From the NCBI GenBank assembly GCA_964447735.1, contig CAYUTJ010000015.1, positions 1 to 14,849 on the forward strand: DNA of 14,849 bases, given 5' to 3'. Shown piece after piece: positions 1-7,018 of this stretch. The notes below the pieces were generated by a model. It worked only from the letters and a program-made list of their open reading frames with translations. It had not been told where the DNA came from and made no database searches. This DNA comes from CAYSYN01 sp964447735 (lineage in GTDB: Bacteria; Patescibacteriota; Minisyncoccia; Minisyncoccales; GBS-2). A program made the translations under genes and the position numbers. Every line of letters begins with the position of its first letter. Position 1 is the first letter of the stretch.

Positions 1-10
1 CCTTTTATTT

Positions 11-82
11 TCGGGGCAGTGGGAATCGAACCCACGCTCACACCCACCCCAAGGGTGTATGTTACCACTACACCATGCCCCG
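11..82 (-). tRNA. tRNA-Pro, anticodon GGG
   Basis: Read on the minus strand this folds as a full cloverleaf: acceptor stem CGGGGCA/TGCCCCG (7 bp), D stem GTGT/ACAT with one G-T pair and a 7-base AGTGGTA loop, anticodon stem CACCC/GGGTG with loop TTGGGGT, a 5-base variable loop, and T stem GTGGG/CCCAC with loop TTCGATT. The loop puts GGG at positions 34-36, which reads CCC and CCU proline codons. G37 and the C1-G72 first pair with discriminator A73 (position 11) are the usual bacterial tRNA-Pro identity elements. The CCA end is not encoded, since AAAT follows the discriminator, so a CCA-adding enzyme must complete it. It lies 29 bases downstream of rpmB on the same strand and may share its transcript. 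Confidence 0.96.
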
Positions 83-111
83 TTGAAAGGGCGGGACGGA
101 CTACCGTTATC

Positions 112-306
112 CTACACTTTAAATTCCTTTGTCAGTTTCTTTTTACACTTTGCACAAACTAAAATCCTCTTTCCAGAAGGAAGTTTGAACCATTGCAAAT
201 TAGGTTTTTGTTTTTTCTTTTTTGTGGGATTGTATTTTCCCCTTAATTTTACTCTTTTGAAAACTCTTACCTTTCCTTTTTTACAAATTTGACATCTCTT
301 TGCCAT
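112..306 (-). CDS. rpmB: 50S ribosomal protein bL28, zinc-ribbon form
   Basis: A 64-residue basic protein of the large ribosomal subunit. The start MAKRCQIC is family-typical, and the PNLQWF segment (35-40) followed by GKRILVCAKC aligns with the conserved PNLQ...I+VC..C part of bL28. Four cysteines (C5, C8, C51, C54) form two CxxC knuckles expected to bind zinc. The segment KLRGKYNPTKKKKQK replaces the usual SHANNKTKRR stretch; I recall this form from Parcubacteria. An in-frame ATG 13 codons upstream exists, but MAK/RxC is the normal N-terminus and the longer form would overlap the divergent peptidase start, so the inner ATG is chosen. No Shine-Dalgarno is seen. It is transcribed divergently from the str cluster, with tRNA-Pro downstream. 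Confidence 0.87.
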   Translation of the reverse strand: MAKRCQICKKGKVRVFKRVKLRGKYNPTKKKKQKPNLQWFKLPSGKRILVCAKCKKKLTKEFKV

Positions 307-313
307 AGTTTTA

Positions 314-342
314 ATTTTAGATAAGTTTTTGTTAAAATTCAA
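314..342 (-). promoter_or_regulatory. Putative sigma70-type promoter of rpmB
   Basis: On the minus strand TTGAAT (342-337, 4 of 6 matches to TTGACA) is followed by exactly 17 bases and then TAAAAT (319-314, 5 of 6 matches to TATAAT). The -10 box ends 7 bases before the rpmB ATG, so transcription would begin at or next to the start codon, giving a leaderless or nearly leaderless mRNA. This agrees with the absence of a Shine-Dalgarno. In AT-rich DNA such boxes arise by chance, so the call rests on spacing and position only. Confidence 0.38.
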
Positions 343-344
343 CA

Positions 345-914
345 ATGATTTTCTTTAAATTTTCAAAAGAAGAAATAGAAGATCTTTTAGTGGCTTGGGC
401 AGTTATTTCCCTTTCTTTTACCTTTGCTTTGATGGGAGGAGTATTTAGAATTGAGAGAAGTTTTTTGAAGATTTTCTTTTTCTCTTTAATTACAGTCGGT
501 CTTGGATTTTTACTCCATGAAATTTCTCATAAATTAGTAGCTCAGAGATATGGATTTTGGGCAGAGTTTAGAAGATTTGATTTGGGACTGATTTTTGCTC
601 TTTTGTTTTCTTTCTTTGGCACGATTTTTGCAGCTCCTGGCGCTGTAATGATTTTCGCTCCATTTTCAACAAAAGAAGAAAATGGTAAAATATCCTTAGC
701 TGGACCCCTGGCAAATCTAATTTTAGCAATTTTATTTTTATTCTTGAGTAAAATTCATCCTCTTTTTTATTTTGGCGCAAAGATTAATGCTAGTTTAGCT
801 TTCTTCAATCTTTTGCCTTTTCCTCCTTTGGATGGATTTAAAGTAATTTCTTGGTCTCCTTTTTATTGGGGTTTGGCACTTTTATTTTCTCTTGCATTTC
901 AGTTTCTAATTTGA
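345..914 (+). CDS. Site-2-protease-like M50 family membrane metallopeptidase
   Basis: A 189-residue very hydrophobic protein with the hallmarks of an intramembrane zinc protease. HEISH (58-62) fits HExxH, with H58 and H62 as zinc ligands and E59 as catalytic base. [10 protein letters not shown] segment (120-128) and [17 protein letters not shown] (148-164) supply the conserved second core helix, with D163 as the probable third ligand. Hydrophobic stretches near 15-32, 41-57, 80-105, 120-136, 145-158 and 172-189 indicate about six membrane segments. There is no PDZ domain, so it is a minimal form, closer to the short M50 proteins of archaea and CPR bacteria than to RseP. The substrate is unknown. 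It starts in the intergenic region shared with rpmB, without a Shine-Dalgarno, and ends 22 bases before rpsL. Confidence 0.85.
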   Translation: MIFFKFSKEEIEDLLVAWAVISLSFTFALMGGVFRIERSFLKIFFFSLITVGLGFLLHEISHKLVAQRYGFWAEFRRFDLGLIFALLFSFFGTIFAAPGAVMIFAPFSTKEENGKISLAGPLANLILAILFLFLSKIHPLFYFGAKINASLAFFNLLPFPPLDGFKVISWSPFYWGLALLFSLAFQFLI

Positions 915-920
915 TATAAA
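892..920 (+). promoter_or_regulatory. Putative extended -10 promoter for the str block
   Basis: TTGCAT (892-897) is followed by 17 bases and TATAAA (915-920), which is preceded by TGA (912-914) to give the extended -10 form TGnTATAAA. That TGA is also the stop codon of the M50 peptidase, so the promoter lies mostly inside the upstream gene. Transcription would start around 927, leaving a leader of about 10 bases before rpsL without a Shine-Dalgarno. The -10 and spacing are good; the -35 matches only 3 of 6. Confidence 0.45.
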
Positions 921-936
921 AAAGTTTATTAAAATC

Positions 937-1350
937 ATGCCAACTATTCAACAATTAGTTAAAAAAGGAAGAAAAAAGAAAACAAGGAAAGTGAGATCTC
1001 CTGCTTTGAAATTCAAATTTAATCCTTTAAAACAAGAAAGGGTTTATTTTCCCTCTCCTTTTAAAAAAGGAATTTGTATTAAAGTTTTTGTGACTACTCC
1101 TAAAAGACCGCACTCTGCTTTGAGAAAAGTAGCTAAAGTAAGACTTTCCAACGGACAAATAATTACTGCTTACATTCCTGGAATTGGCCACAACTTACAA
1201 GAGCACTCAATAGTTTTGGTTAGAGGAGGAAGAGTGAAGGATTTACCAGGAATTAGATATCACATTGTCAGAGGAACTTTAGATGCTGCTGGAGTTGAGG
1301 GACGAAAGACTTCAAGATCAAAATACGGAGCTAAAAAACCAAAAGAGTAA
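937..1350 (+). CDS. rpsL: 30S ribosomal protein uS12
   Basis: A 137-residue decoding-centre protein that monitors codon-anticodon pairing. The start [11 protein letters not shown], the [13 protein letters not shown] stretch (79-91), [14 protein letters not shown] (96-109) and the C-terminal [10 protein letters not shown] are all canonical. The length and the roughly 13-residue insertion after SPAL match the Bacillus-type uS12 rather than the shorter E. coli form. The motif that packs against the decoding bases, normally TTPKKPNSALRK, reads [12 protein letters not shown] (53-64): the second lysine is Arg and the asparagine is His. The first lysine and the RVKDLP lysine, both classic streptomycin-resistance sites, are kept. 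It is first in the str block, 13 bases before rpsG. Confidence 0.98.
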   Translation: MPTIQQLVKKGRKKKTRKVRSPALKFKFNPLKQERVYFPSPFKKGICIKVFVTTPKRPHSALRKVAKVRLSNGQIITAYIPGIGHNLQEHSIVLVRGGRVKDLPGIRYHIVRGTLDAAGVEGRKTSRSKYGAKKPKE

Positions 1351-1363
1351 AGAAATAAAATCT

Positions 1364-1828
1364 ATGGGTAGAAAAAGATATAAAAAAAGAGAAATTTTAC
1401 CAGATCCAGTTTATAATTCAGTGAAAGTTGCAAAATTAATAAATTTTGTGATGAGAAGGGGCAAAAAATCTTTGGCAAGAAAAATTGTTTATAAAGCTTT
1501 TGAAATTATAAAGGAGAAAACGAAAAAGGATCCTTTGGAAATTTTAGAAAAAGCAGTAAAGAATGCTACTCCTTTGTGGGAGACGAGAGCAAGGAGAATT
1601 GGAGGAGCTACTTATCAAGTTCCAGTTCAAGTTAATCCTGATAGGGGTTGGAGGATAGCTATGAGATGGTTGGTTCAAGGGGCAAGAGAAAAGAGAGGAA
1701 GACCAATAGAAGAAAGATTGGCTGAAGAAATAATAAACAGTGCCAAAGGAGAAGGTTGGGCAACGAGAAAGAAAATAGAAGTTCATAAAATTGCAGAAGC
1801 TAACAAAGCCTTTGCCCATTTAGCCTAA
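1364..1828 (+). CDS. rpsG: 30S ribosomal protein uS7
   Basis: A 154-residue 30S head protein that nucleates 3'-domain assembly and lines the E site. The N-terminus [19 protein letters not shown], the [14 protein letters not shown] helix, the [14 protein letters not shown] beta-hairpin and the C-terminal [13 protein letters not shown] are typical, and the length matches the usual 156. The frame is open 27 codons further upstream inside rpsL, but that extension has no family similarity, so the ATG at 1364 is used. The hairpin is preceded by [11 protein letters not shown] where most bacteria have NVxPxxEVRxR. No Shine-Dalgarno stands before the start. The stop codon is one base from the fusA ATG, consistent with coupled translation. 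Confidence 0.98.
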   Translation: MGRKRYKKREILPDPVYNSVKVAKLINFVMRRGKKSLARKIVYKAFEIIKEKTKKDPLEILEKAVKNATPLWETRARRIGGATYQVPVQVNPDRGWRIAMRWLVQGAREKRGRPIEERLAEEIINSAKGEGWATRKKIEVHKIAEANKAFAHLA

Positions 1829-1829
1829 A

Positions 1830-3929
1830 ATGCCAAGAAAATACCCAATTGAACAAACAAGAAACATTGGGTTTATTGCCCATATTTCAGCAGGTAAAAC
1901 AACGACTACTACCTGCATTTTGTATTATACAGGAAGAGTTCACAAAATCGGGACCTTAGAAAAAGGAACTACTCCTTTGGATTGGATGATTCAAGAAAGA
2001 GAAAGAGCAATGACAATTGTAGCTGCAGCAACTTTTTGTAACTGGCAAATTGAAGGCAAAGAATATCAAATTAACATCATTGACACTCCAGGCCACATTG
2101 ACTTTACAGCTGAAGTTCAGAGATCTTTGAGGGTTTTGGATGGAGCGATTGTCATTTTCGATGGTTCAGCTGGAGTTCAATCTCAATCTGAAACAGTTTG
2201 GCATCAAGCTGAGAATTTCAAAGTCCCAAGAATTTGTTTTGTTAACAAAATGGATAAAATCGGAGCAGATTTTGAAATGAACCTAAAATCAATTTGGGAG
2301 AGATTAAGTCCTAACGCTGTAGCTCTTCAATTGCCAATCGGACAAGAAGATAATTTCTCGGGTTTGATAGATTTGGTTGAAATGAAAGCTTTAAGGTTTG
2401 AAGGAGAAGAAGGATCAAAAAAAGTAGAATTTGAAATTCCAAAAGAAATGGAAAATCTAGCTAAAGAATGGAGAAAGAAATTATTAGAAAAAGTAGCAGA
2501 AGAAGACGAAATTTTGCTCGAAAAATATCTATCAGGAGAGGAAATTTCCCCGAAGGAATTGAGAGAAGCTATCAGAAGAGCAACAATAAAGGCTAAAATT
2601 TTCCCTGTCTTTTTTGGTTCTCTTTACAAAAGAATTGGTGTTTTACCTTTACTTGATGCGATTTGTTATTATCTTCCAAGCCCAATCGATCTTCCTCCAA
2701 TTAAGGGAACTGACCCCAAAACCGGAGGTACTATTGAAAGAAAACCTCTAGATACTGAACCCTTTTCAGCTTTAGCTTTTAAAGTACAACTGGATCCTTA
2801 TGTTGGAACTTTAACTTATTTTAGGGTTTATTCTGGAACTTTGAAGAAAGGATCTTATGTTTTAAATTCGACTTCAGGAGAAAGAGAAAGAATCGGAAGA
2901 ATTTTAAGAATGCATGCTGACAAAAGAGAAGAATTAGATGAGTGTTTTGCCGGGGATATTGTAGCGACTGTTGGTTTAAAATCTACTTCAACAGGCCACA
3001 CTCTTTGTGATGAAAATCATCCTATAGTTTTGGAAAAAGTTACTTTCCCTGAACCTGTAATTTCAGTCGCTATTGAACCTAAAACTAAAGCAGATCAAGA
3101 TAAATTAACTTTAGCTTTGAAAAAATTTCAAGAAGAAGACCCAACCTTTAAGGTAAAATATGATCCTGAAACCGGACAAACTTTAATTTCTGGAATGGGT
3201 GAGTTGCATTTGGAAATTATCACAGATAGAATAAAAAGAGAATTTAAAGTTGAGGGGAAGATTGGAAAACCGCAAGTAGCTTACAAAGAAACAATTACCC
3301 AAGTAGCTGAGGCTGAAGGAAAATATATCAGGCAATCTGGGGGTAGAGGACAATACGGACATGTAATCATTAAAATTGAACCTTTAAAAAGAGGAGAGGG
3401 TTTCCAATTTGAAGATAAAATTAAGGGAGGAGTAATTCCAAAAGAATTCATTCCAGCAGTTGAGAAAGGAGTGAAAGAAGCTATGGAAAAAGGAATTTTG
3501 GCAGGTTATCCTTTAACAGACTTGAAAGTCACTTTGTTTGATGGTTCTTTCCATGAAGTAGATAGTTCAGAAATTGCTTTTAAAATTGCAGGATCTGTGG
3601 CTTTGTTTGAAGCTGCAAAAAAAGCAAAACCAATTCTTTTAGAACCTATAATGAAACTTGAAGTTATCGTGCCTGAAGAATATTTGGGTACTGTGATTGG
3701 AGACCTCGGAGCAAGAAGAGGTAAAATAGAAGAACAGATCGAAAGAAAAAATTTAAGAATCATTAGAGCAAAGGTTCCTTTGAGAGAAATGTTTGGTTAT
3801 GCTACCGATTTAAGATCGTTGACAAAAGGTCGAGGAACTTTTACAATGGAATTTAGTCATTATCAAGAAGTACCAGCTAATATAGCAAAAGAAATTATTG
3901 AAGGTAAAACAAAAGGTCAAAAAAAATAA
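1830..3929 (+). CDS. fusA: Elongation factor G
   Basis: A 699-residue translocase GTPase, close to the E. coli length of 704. The G domain has DTPGH (85-89, catalytic His89) and NKMD (139-142). Domain II and III landmarks are present, domain IV carries [15 protein letters not shown], and the end of domain IV/V carries [10 protein letters not shown] and IGDLGARRG. The G1 loop is abnormal: the near-invariant AHIDAGKTTTTER reads [13 protein letters not shown], so Ser20 replaces the P-loop Asp and the following Glu-Arg become Thr-Cys. In switch I, RGITI reads RAMTI (59-63), losing the glycine but keeping the magnesium-binding Thr62. The rest is a complete functional EF-G, so decay is unlikely. 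tuf follows 4 bases later. Confidence 0.98.
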   Translation: MPRKYPIEQTRNIGFIAHISAGKTTTTTCILYYTGRVHKIGTLEKGTTPLDWMIQERERAMTIVAAATFCNWQIEGKEYQINIIDTPGHIDFTAEVQRSLRVLDGAIVIFDGSAGVQSQSETVWHQAENFKVPRICFVNKMDKIGADFEMNLKSIWERLSPNAVALQLPIGQEDNFSGLIDLVEMKALRFEGEEGSKKVEFEIPKEMENLAKEWRKKLLEKVAEEDEILLEKYLSGEEISPKELREAIRRATIKAKIFPVFFGSLYKRIGVLPLLDAICYYLPSPIDLPPIKGTDPKTGGTIERKPLDTEPFSALAFKVQLDPYVGTLTYFRVYSGTLKKGSYVLNSTSGERERIGRILRMHADKREELDECFAGDIVATVGLKSTSTGHTLCDENHPIVLEKVTFPEPVISVAIEPKTKADQDKLTLALKKFQEEDPTFKVKYDPETGQTLISGMGELHLEIITDRIKREFKVEGKIGKPQVAYKETITQVAEAEGKYIRQSGGRGQYGHVIIKIEPLKRGEGFQFEDKIKGGVIPKEFIPAVEKGVKEAMEKGILAGYPLTDLKVTLFDGSFHEVDSSEIAFKIAGSVALFEAAKKAKPILLEPIMKLEVIVPEEYLGTVIGDLGARRGKIEEQIERKNLRIIRAKVPLREMFGYATDLRSLTKGRGTFTMEFSHYQEVPANIAKEIIEGKTKGQKK

Positions 3930-3933
3930 AAAT

Positions 3934-5133
3934 ATGCCAGAAAAAGAAAAATTTGTCAGAAAAAAGCCCCACCTCAACATTGGAACGATAGGGCACGTTG
4001 CCCACGGAAAGTCAACTTTAACTGCAGCTATTACTCATGTTTTGAAATTGAAAGGTTTGATCGACAAGGAAGTGACCGTCGACGATTTGAACGCAGCTCC
4101 AGAGGAAAAGGCAAGGGGATTAACAATTACTATTTCCCACGTTGAATACGAAACTGAAAAACGCCATTACGCCCACATTGATTGCCCAGGACACGCAGAT
4201 TACATTAAAAACATGATTACTGGGGCTGCTCAGTTAGACGGTGCTATTTTAGTAGTTGCAGCAACTGATGGAGTAATGCCTCAGACCAGAGAACACATTC
4301 TTTTAGCAAGACAGGTAGGTTTACCCGCTGTCGTCGTTTTCATTAACAAAACAGATGCTGTTGCAGAGAAAGAATTGATTGATTTAGTAGAGTCTGAAGT
4401 AAGAGAACTTTTGAAAAAATATGAATATCCAGGAGACGAAATTCCAGTGATTAAAGGATCAGCTTTAAAAGCTATTGAGGCTAAATCCATAGATGATCCT
4501 TGGGTAAAACCAATTTTAGATTTAATAGAAGCTATAGACTCTTACATTCCAGAACCGCAAAGAGAAGTTGACAAACCATTCTTGTTAGCAATTGAAGATG
4601 TTTTCACGATTGCTGGAAGAGGAACTGTTGTTACAGGAAGAGTTGAAAGGGGAAAGATCACTCCTGGAGAAGAAGTTGAAATTGTGGGTTTTGGACCGAC
4701 ATTAAAAACAGTTGCAGTTTCTTTGGAAATGTTTAGAAAGGAATTGGATGAGGCAATCGCCGGAGATAACATCGGAGTTTTGTTAAGAGGAATTGAAAAA
4801 GAACAAGTAAGGAGGGGACAGGTTTTGGCAAAACCAGGAACAGTCACTCCCCACACTGAATTTGAAGCTCAGGTTTATGTCTTAACCAAAGAAGAGGGAG
4901 GAAGACACACTCCATTTTTCTCAGGATACAAACCTCAGTTTTATGTCAGGACAGCTGATGTTACGGGTGAAATTACTCTTCCTGAAGGAACTGAAATGGT
5001 AATGCCAGGAGATACTGTGAATTTCAAAGTAAAATTGATAACACCTGTTGCGATTGAAGAAAAACAAAGATTTGCTATCAGAGAAGGTGGAAAAACGGTT
5101 GGGGCAGGAGTGGTTACAAAGATCATAAAATGA
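3934..5133 (+). CDS. tuf: Elongation factor Tu
   Basis: A 399-residue GTPase that brings aminoacyl-tRNA to the A site. It has DCPGH (83-87, catalytic His87), NKTD (138-141), GSAL, the domain II segment [30 protein letters not shown], and the C-terminal [16 protein letters not shown]. The G1 loop, normally GHVDHGKTTLTAA, reads [13 protein letters not shown]: Ala23 stands for the conserved Asp (E. coli Asp21) and Ser27 for the magnesium-binding Thr25. Switch I RGLTI (61-65) keeps the glycine and Thr64. The frame is open 12 codons upstream, but [17 protein letters not shown] is the family-like start. The 5' part uses more C-ending codons (AAC, GTC, GAC) than its neighbours, as expected for a very highly expressed gene. 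It is the only tuf in the window. Confidence 0.98.
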   Translation: MPEKEKFVRKKPHLNIGTIGHVAHGKSTLTAAITHVLKLKGLIDKEVTVDDLNAAPEEKARGLTITISHVEYETEKRHYAHIDCPGHADYIKNMITGAAQLDGAILVVAATDGVMPQTREHILLARQVGLPAVVVFINKTDAVAEKELIDLVESEVRELLKKYEYPGDEIPVIKGSALKAIEAKSIDDPWVKPILDLIEAIDSYIPEPQREVDKPFLLAIEDVFTIAGRGTVVTGRVERGKITPGEEVEIVGFGPTLKTVAVSLEMFRKELDEAIAGDNIGVLLRGIEKEQVRRGQVLAKPGTVTPHTEFEAQVYVLTKEEGGRHTPFFSGYKPQFYVRTADVTGEITLPEGTEMVMPGDTVNFKVKLITPVAIEEKQRFAIREGGKTVGAGVVTKIIK

Positions 5134-5136
5134 AAA

Positions 5137-5475
5137 ATGCCAAAGAAGAGAAGGAAGGAAGAAGAAAGAGCCCCCAAAATTAGAATTAAGATCAAAGGAT
5201 ACGATGCGAAGCTGGTGGATAGTTCTGCCCAGCAGATTATTGAGATAGGAGAGAGATACGGGGTCAAGATTTCAGGCCCCGTGCCTTTACCTACGGAAAT
5301 TCATAGATATACTGTTAACAGATCTCCTTTTGTTCATAAAGACGCTAGAGAACAATTTGAGATTAGAATTCACAAAAGATTGATTGATTTTGAAAGAGTG
5401 ACTCCAAGATTGATTGAAGCCTTGCAAACGGTGAATTTACCTACTGGAGTCGAGATTGAGATCAAGCTTAGATAA
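5137..5475 (+). CDS. rpsJ: 30S ribosomal protein uS10
   Basis: A 112-residue 30S head protein, also the NusG/NusB partner in antitermination. The core is canonical: KIRIKIKGYDAKLVDSSA, then GPVPLPTEIHRYTV, then SPFVHKDAREQFEIR, ending LPTGVEIEIKLR. A basic-acidic extension of about a dozen residues (MPKKRRKEEERA) precedes the usual start and accounts for its length over the usual 103. It follows tuf by 3 bases and so belongs to the str transcript here. The downstream 45-base gap with a hairpin separates it from rplC, so the S10-type cluster is split after its first gene. Confidence 0.97.
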   Translation: MPKKRRKEEERAPKIRIKIKGYDAKLVDSSAQQIIEIGERYGVKISGPVPLPTEIHRYTVNRSPFVHKDAREQFEIRIHKRLIDFERVTPRLIEALQTVNLPTGVEIEIKLR

Positions 5476-5480
5476 AAAAT

Positions 5481-5513
5481 AAAAAAGCTGGAATTTTTTC
5501 CAGCAAATTTTTT
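5481..5513 (+). terminator. Hairpin with A and T runs between rpsJ and rplC
   Basis: GCTGGAA (5487-5493), a TTTT loop, then TTCCAGC (5498-5504) make a perfect 7-bp stem. An A-rich tract precedes it, and AAATTTTTT follows at 5505-5513. This resembles an intrinsic terminator or attenuator. The three A residues between stem and T run weaken it on the plus strand. On the minus strand the T run adjoins the stem directly, but no minus-strand gene feeds into it. It is the only clear hairpin in an intergenic gap of the cluster. Confidence 0.5.
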
Positions 5514-5520
5514 AAATTTG

Positions 5521-6117
5521 ATGAAGTTTATATTAGGGAAAAAAATTAGAATGACACAAATTTTTGATAAAGAAGGGAACCAAATTCCTGTGACTTTAGT
5601 TTTGGCGGGACCTTGCTTTGTTACTCAAATTAAGACAAAAGAAAAGGATGGATATTGTGCCTTGCAAATTGGTTTTGAAAAGCTGAAAAAGCCAAAAAAA
5701 TCAAAAATCAAGAAACCCTTTAGATATCTGAGAGAATTCAGAGTAGAGGATGAGGAATTAAAGAAGTTTAAAGTAGGACAAGAGATTAATGTTTCAATTT
5801 TTAAAGAAGGAGAGAAAGTTTCAGTCTCTGGAATTTCAAAAGGAAAAGGTTTTCAGGGAGGAGTTAAAAGATGGGGATTTTCAGGTAGAGGAGCTTCTCA
5901 CGGAGTAAAACATGAAGAGAGAACTTTAGGATCTGTCGGAGCTTCCACTCCCTCTCGAGTTTTGAAAGGGAAAAAGATGCCAGGGAGAATGGGAGGAGAA
6001 AGAATTACAGTCAAAAATTTAGAAATTGTAAAGGTTTTACCAGAAAAAAATTTAATTGCTATCAAAGGGGCTTTACCTGGAAGAAAAGGAACATTATTGG
6101 AAATTAAAACAAAATGA
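5521..6117 (+). CDS. rplC: 50S ribosomal protein uL3
   Basis: A 198-residue large-subunit protein whose long loop reaches toward the peptidyl-transferase centre; E. coli has 209. MKFILGKKIRMTQIF is the family start, although the usual GMTQ glycine is Arg10. The loop region KGKGFQGGVKRWGFSGRG and the downstream KGKKMPGRMGGER segment are typical, as is the NLIAIKGALPGRKG end. A TTG codon directly upstream of the ATG could also initiate, adding one Met. It is the first gene after the rpsJ hairpin and has no Shine-Dalgarno. It ends in a 4-base ATGA overlap with rplD. Confidence 0.97.
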   Translation: MKFILGKKIRMTQIFDKEGNQIPVTLVLAGPCFVTQIKTKEKDGYCALQIGFEKLKKPKKSKIKKPFRYLREFRVEDEELKKFKVGQEINVSIFKEGEKVSVSGISKGKGFQGGVKRWGFSGRGASHGVKHEERTLGSVGASTPSRVLKGKKMPGRMGGERITVKNLEIVKVLPEKNLIAIKGALPGRKGTLLEIKTK

Positions 6118-6746
6118 AAGTTGATATTTACAATCAAAAAGGAGAAAAAGTTGGTCAGACAGAACTTCCTTCTGAAATTTTTGGAGTCAAAATTAATCCA
6201 GATTTAGTTTGGCAAGTTGTAGTTTGCCAAAAAGCTAATAGAAGGCAAGGGACAGCTCATGCAAAAACAAGAAGCGAAGTTTCAGGAGGAGGAAGAAAAC
6301 CTTGGGCTCAAAAAGGTCTTGGAAGAGCAAGACACGGTTCCATTAGATCTCCAATTTGGAGAAAAGGAGGAGTAGCTCACGGTCCAAGAAAAGAAAGAAT
6401 ATGGAAAAAGAAAATTCCAAAAAAGATGAAAAGGAAAGCTCTTTTTATGGCTTTAGCGGGAAAATTAAAGGATAAAGAATTAATCTTGGTCGATAAACTG
6501 GAATTGGAAAAACCAAAGACAAAAGAAATGGTAAAGATTTTAGAAAATTTGAAACTGAAAGGAAAATCAACTTTAATTTGTTTGCCAAAGTTAGATAAAA
6601 AATTAATTTTAGCCGCCAGAAACATTCCTAAAGTTGAAACTATTGAAGCGAGAAATTTGAATTGTTTAGATTTACTTTCTTTTAAATATTTGTTGATGCC
6701 AGTAGATTCAATAAAGAAAATAAAAGAGACGTTTTTGAAAAAATGA
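6114..6746 (+). CDS. rplD: 50S ribosomal protein uL4
   Basis: A 210-residue protein with an extended loop lining the exit-tunnel constriction. The loop is recognisable as KTRSEVSGGGRKPWAQKG (51-68) followed by GRARHGSIRSPIWRKGG (70-86). The rest is the globular alpha/beta domain that binds 23S rRNA domain I. The length fits the family (201 in E. coli). In E. coli uL4 also represses its own operon through a leader upstream of rpsJ. Here rpsJ belongs to the str block, so if such feedback exists the hairpin before rplC is a more likely place, which is inference only. It overlaps rplC and rplW by ATGA at both ends. Confidence 0.97.
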   Translation: MKVDIYNQKGEKVGQTELPSEIFGVKINPDLVWQVVVCQKANRRQGTAHAKTRSEVSGGGRKPWAQKGLGRARHGSIRSPIWRKGGVAHGPRKERIWKKKIPKKMKRKALFMALAGKLKDKELILVDKLELEKPKTKEMVKILENLKLKGKSTLICLPKLDKKLILAARNIPKVETIEARNLNCLDLLSFKYLLMPVDSIKKIKETFLKK

Positions 6747-7018
6747 GACCAGAAGATATTATAATTTCACAAATTAAAACAGAAAAAGCCCAACGGCTTT
6801 TAGAAAAGAATCAATACGTATTTAAAGTTCACAAAGACGCCAACAAAATTCAGATTAAAGAGGCCATCGAAAAAATCTTTAATGTTAAAGTAAAAAAAGT
6901 AAGGGTAATTAAAGTTCCCCCTAAAATAAGAACTTTTAGAGGTAAAACTGGGAAAAAACCAGGTTATAAAAAAGCAATCGTTACTTTAGAAAAAGGAGAA
7001 AAAATTGAAATAAAATAA
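6743..7018 (+). CDS. rplW: 50S ribosomal protein uL23
   Basis: A 91-residue protein at the mouth of the polypeptide exit tunnel, docking site for trigger factor and SRP. It shows the family pattern: an N-terminal KTEKAQRLLEKNQYVFKVH segment, the helix KIQIKEAIEKIFNVKVKKVR, and the loop with RTFRGKTGKKPGYKKA before the last strand. It is close to the usual 93-100 residues. Its stop codon TAA shares its last base with the rplB ATG (TAATG), and its coding sequence fills all the space in which an N-terminal rplB extension would have to lie. Confidence 0.96.
   Translation: MRPEDIIISQIKTEKAQRLLEKNQYVFKVHKDANKIQIKEAIEKIFNVKVKKVRVIKVPPKIRTFRGKTGKKPGYKKAIVTLEKGEKIEIK

Noticed and set aside
83..111. 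Terminator between rpmB and tRNA-Pro on the minus strand
   Set aside because: The only stem is ACGG/CCGT of 4 bp without a following T run.
59..292. Plus-strand open frame over the tRNA and rpmB
   Set aside because: It runs through the tRNA-Pro gene and antisense to rpmB, and its phenylalanine-rich product is the complement of lysine codons.
1283..1363. N-terminal extension of uS7 inside rpsL
   Set aside because: The 27 extra residues have no family similarity and overlap rps[13 protein letters not shown] is the normal start.
3898..3933. N-terminal extension of EF-Tu inside fusA
   Set aside because: The 12 residues are a lysine-rich out-of-frame reading of the fusA end; EF-Tu normally begins near [17 protein letters not shown].
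4941..5267. Minus-strand open frame of 108 residues antisense to tuf and rpsJ
   Set aside because: It is the mirror of two highly conserved genes, has no recognisable domain, and its composition matches complement of lysine/glutamate-rich coding.
5518..5520. TTG start for uL3 one codon upstream of the ATG
   Set aside because: It would add only one Met, and ATG is the stronger start; the family begins at MKF/MIGL.
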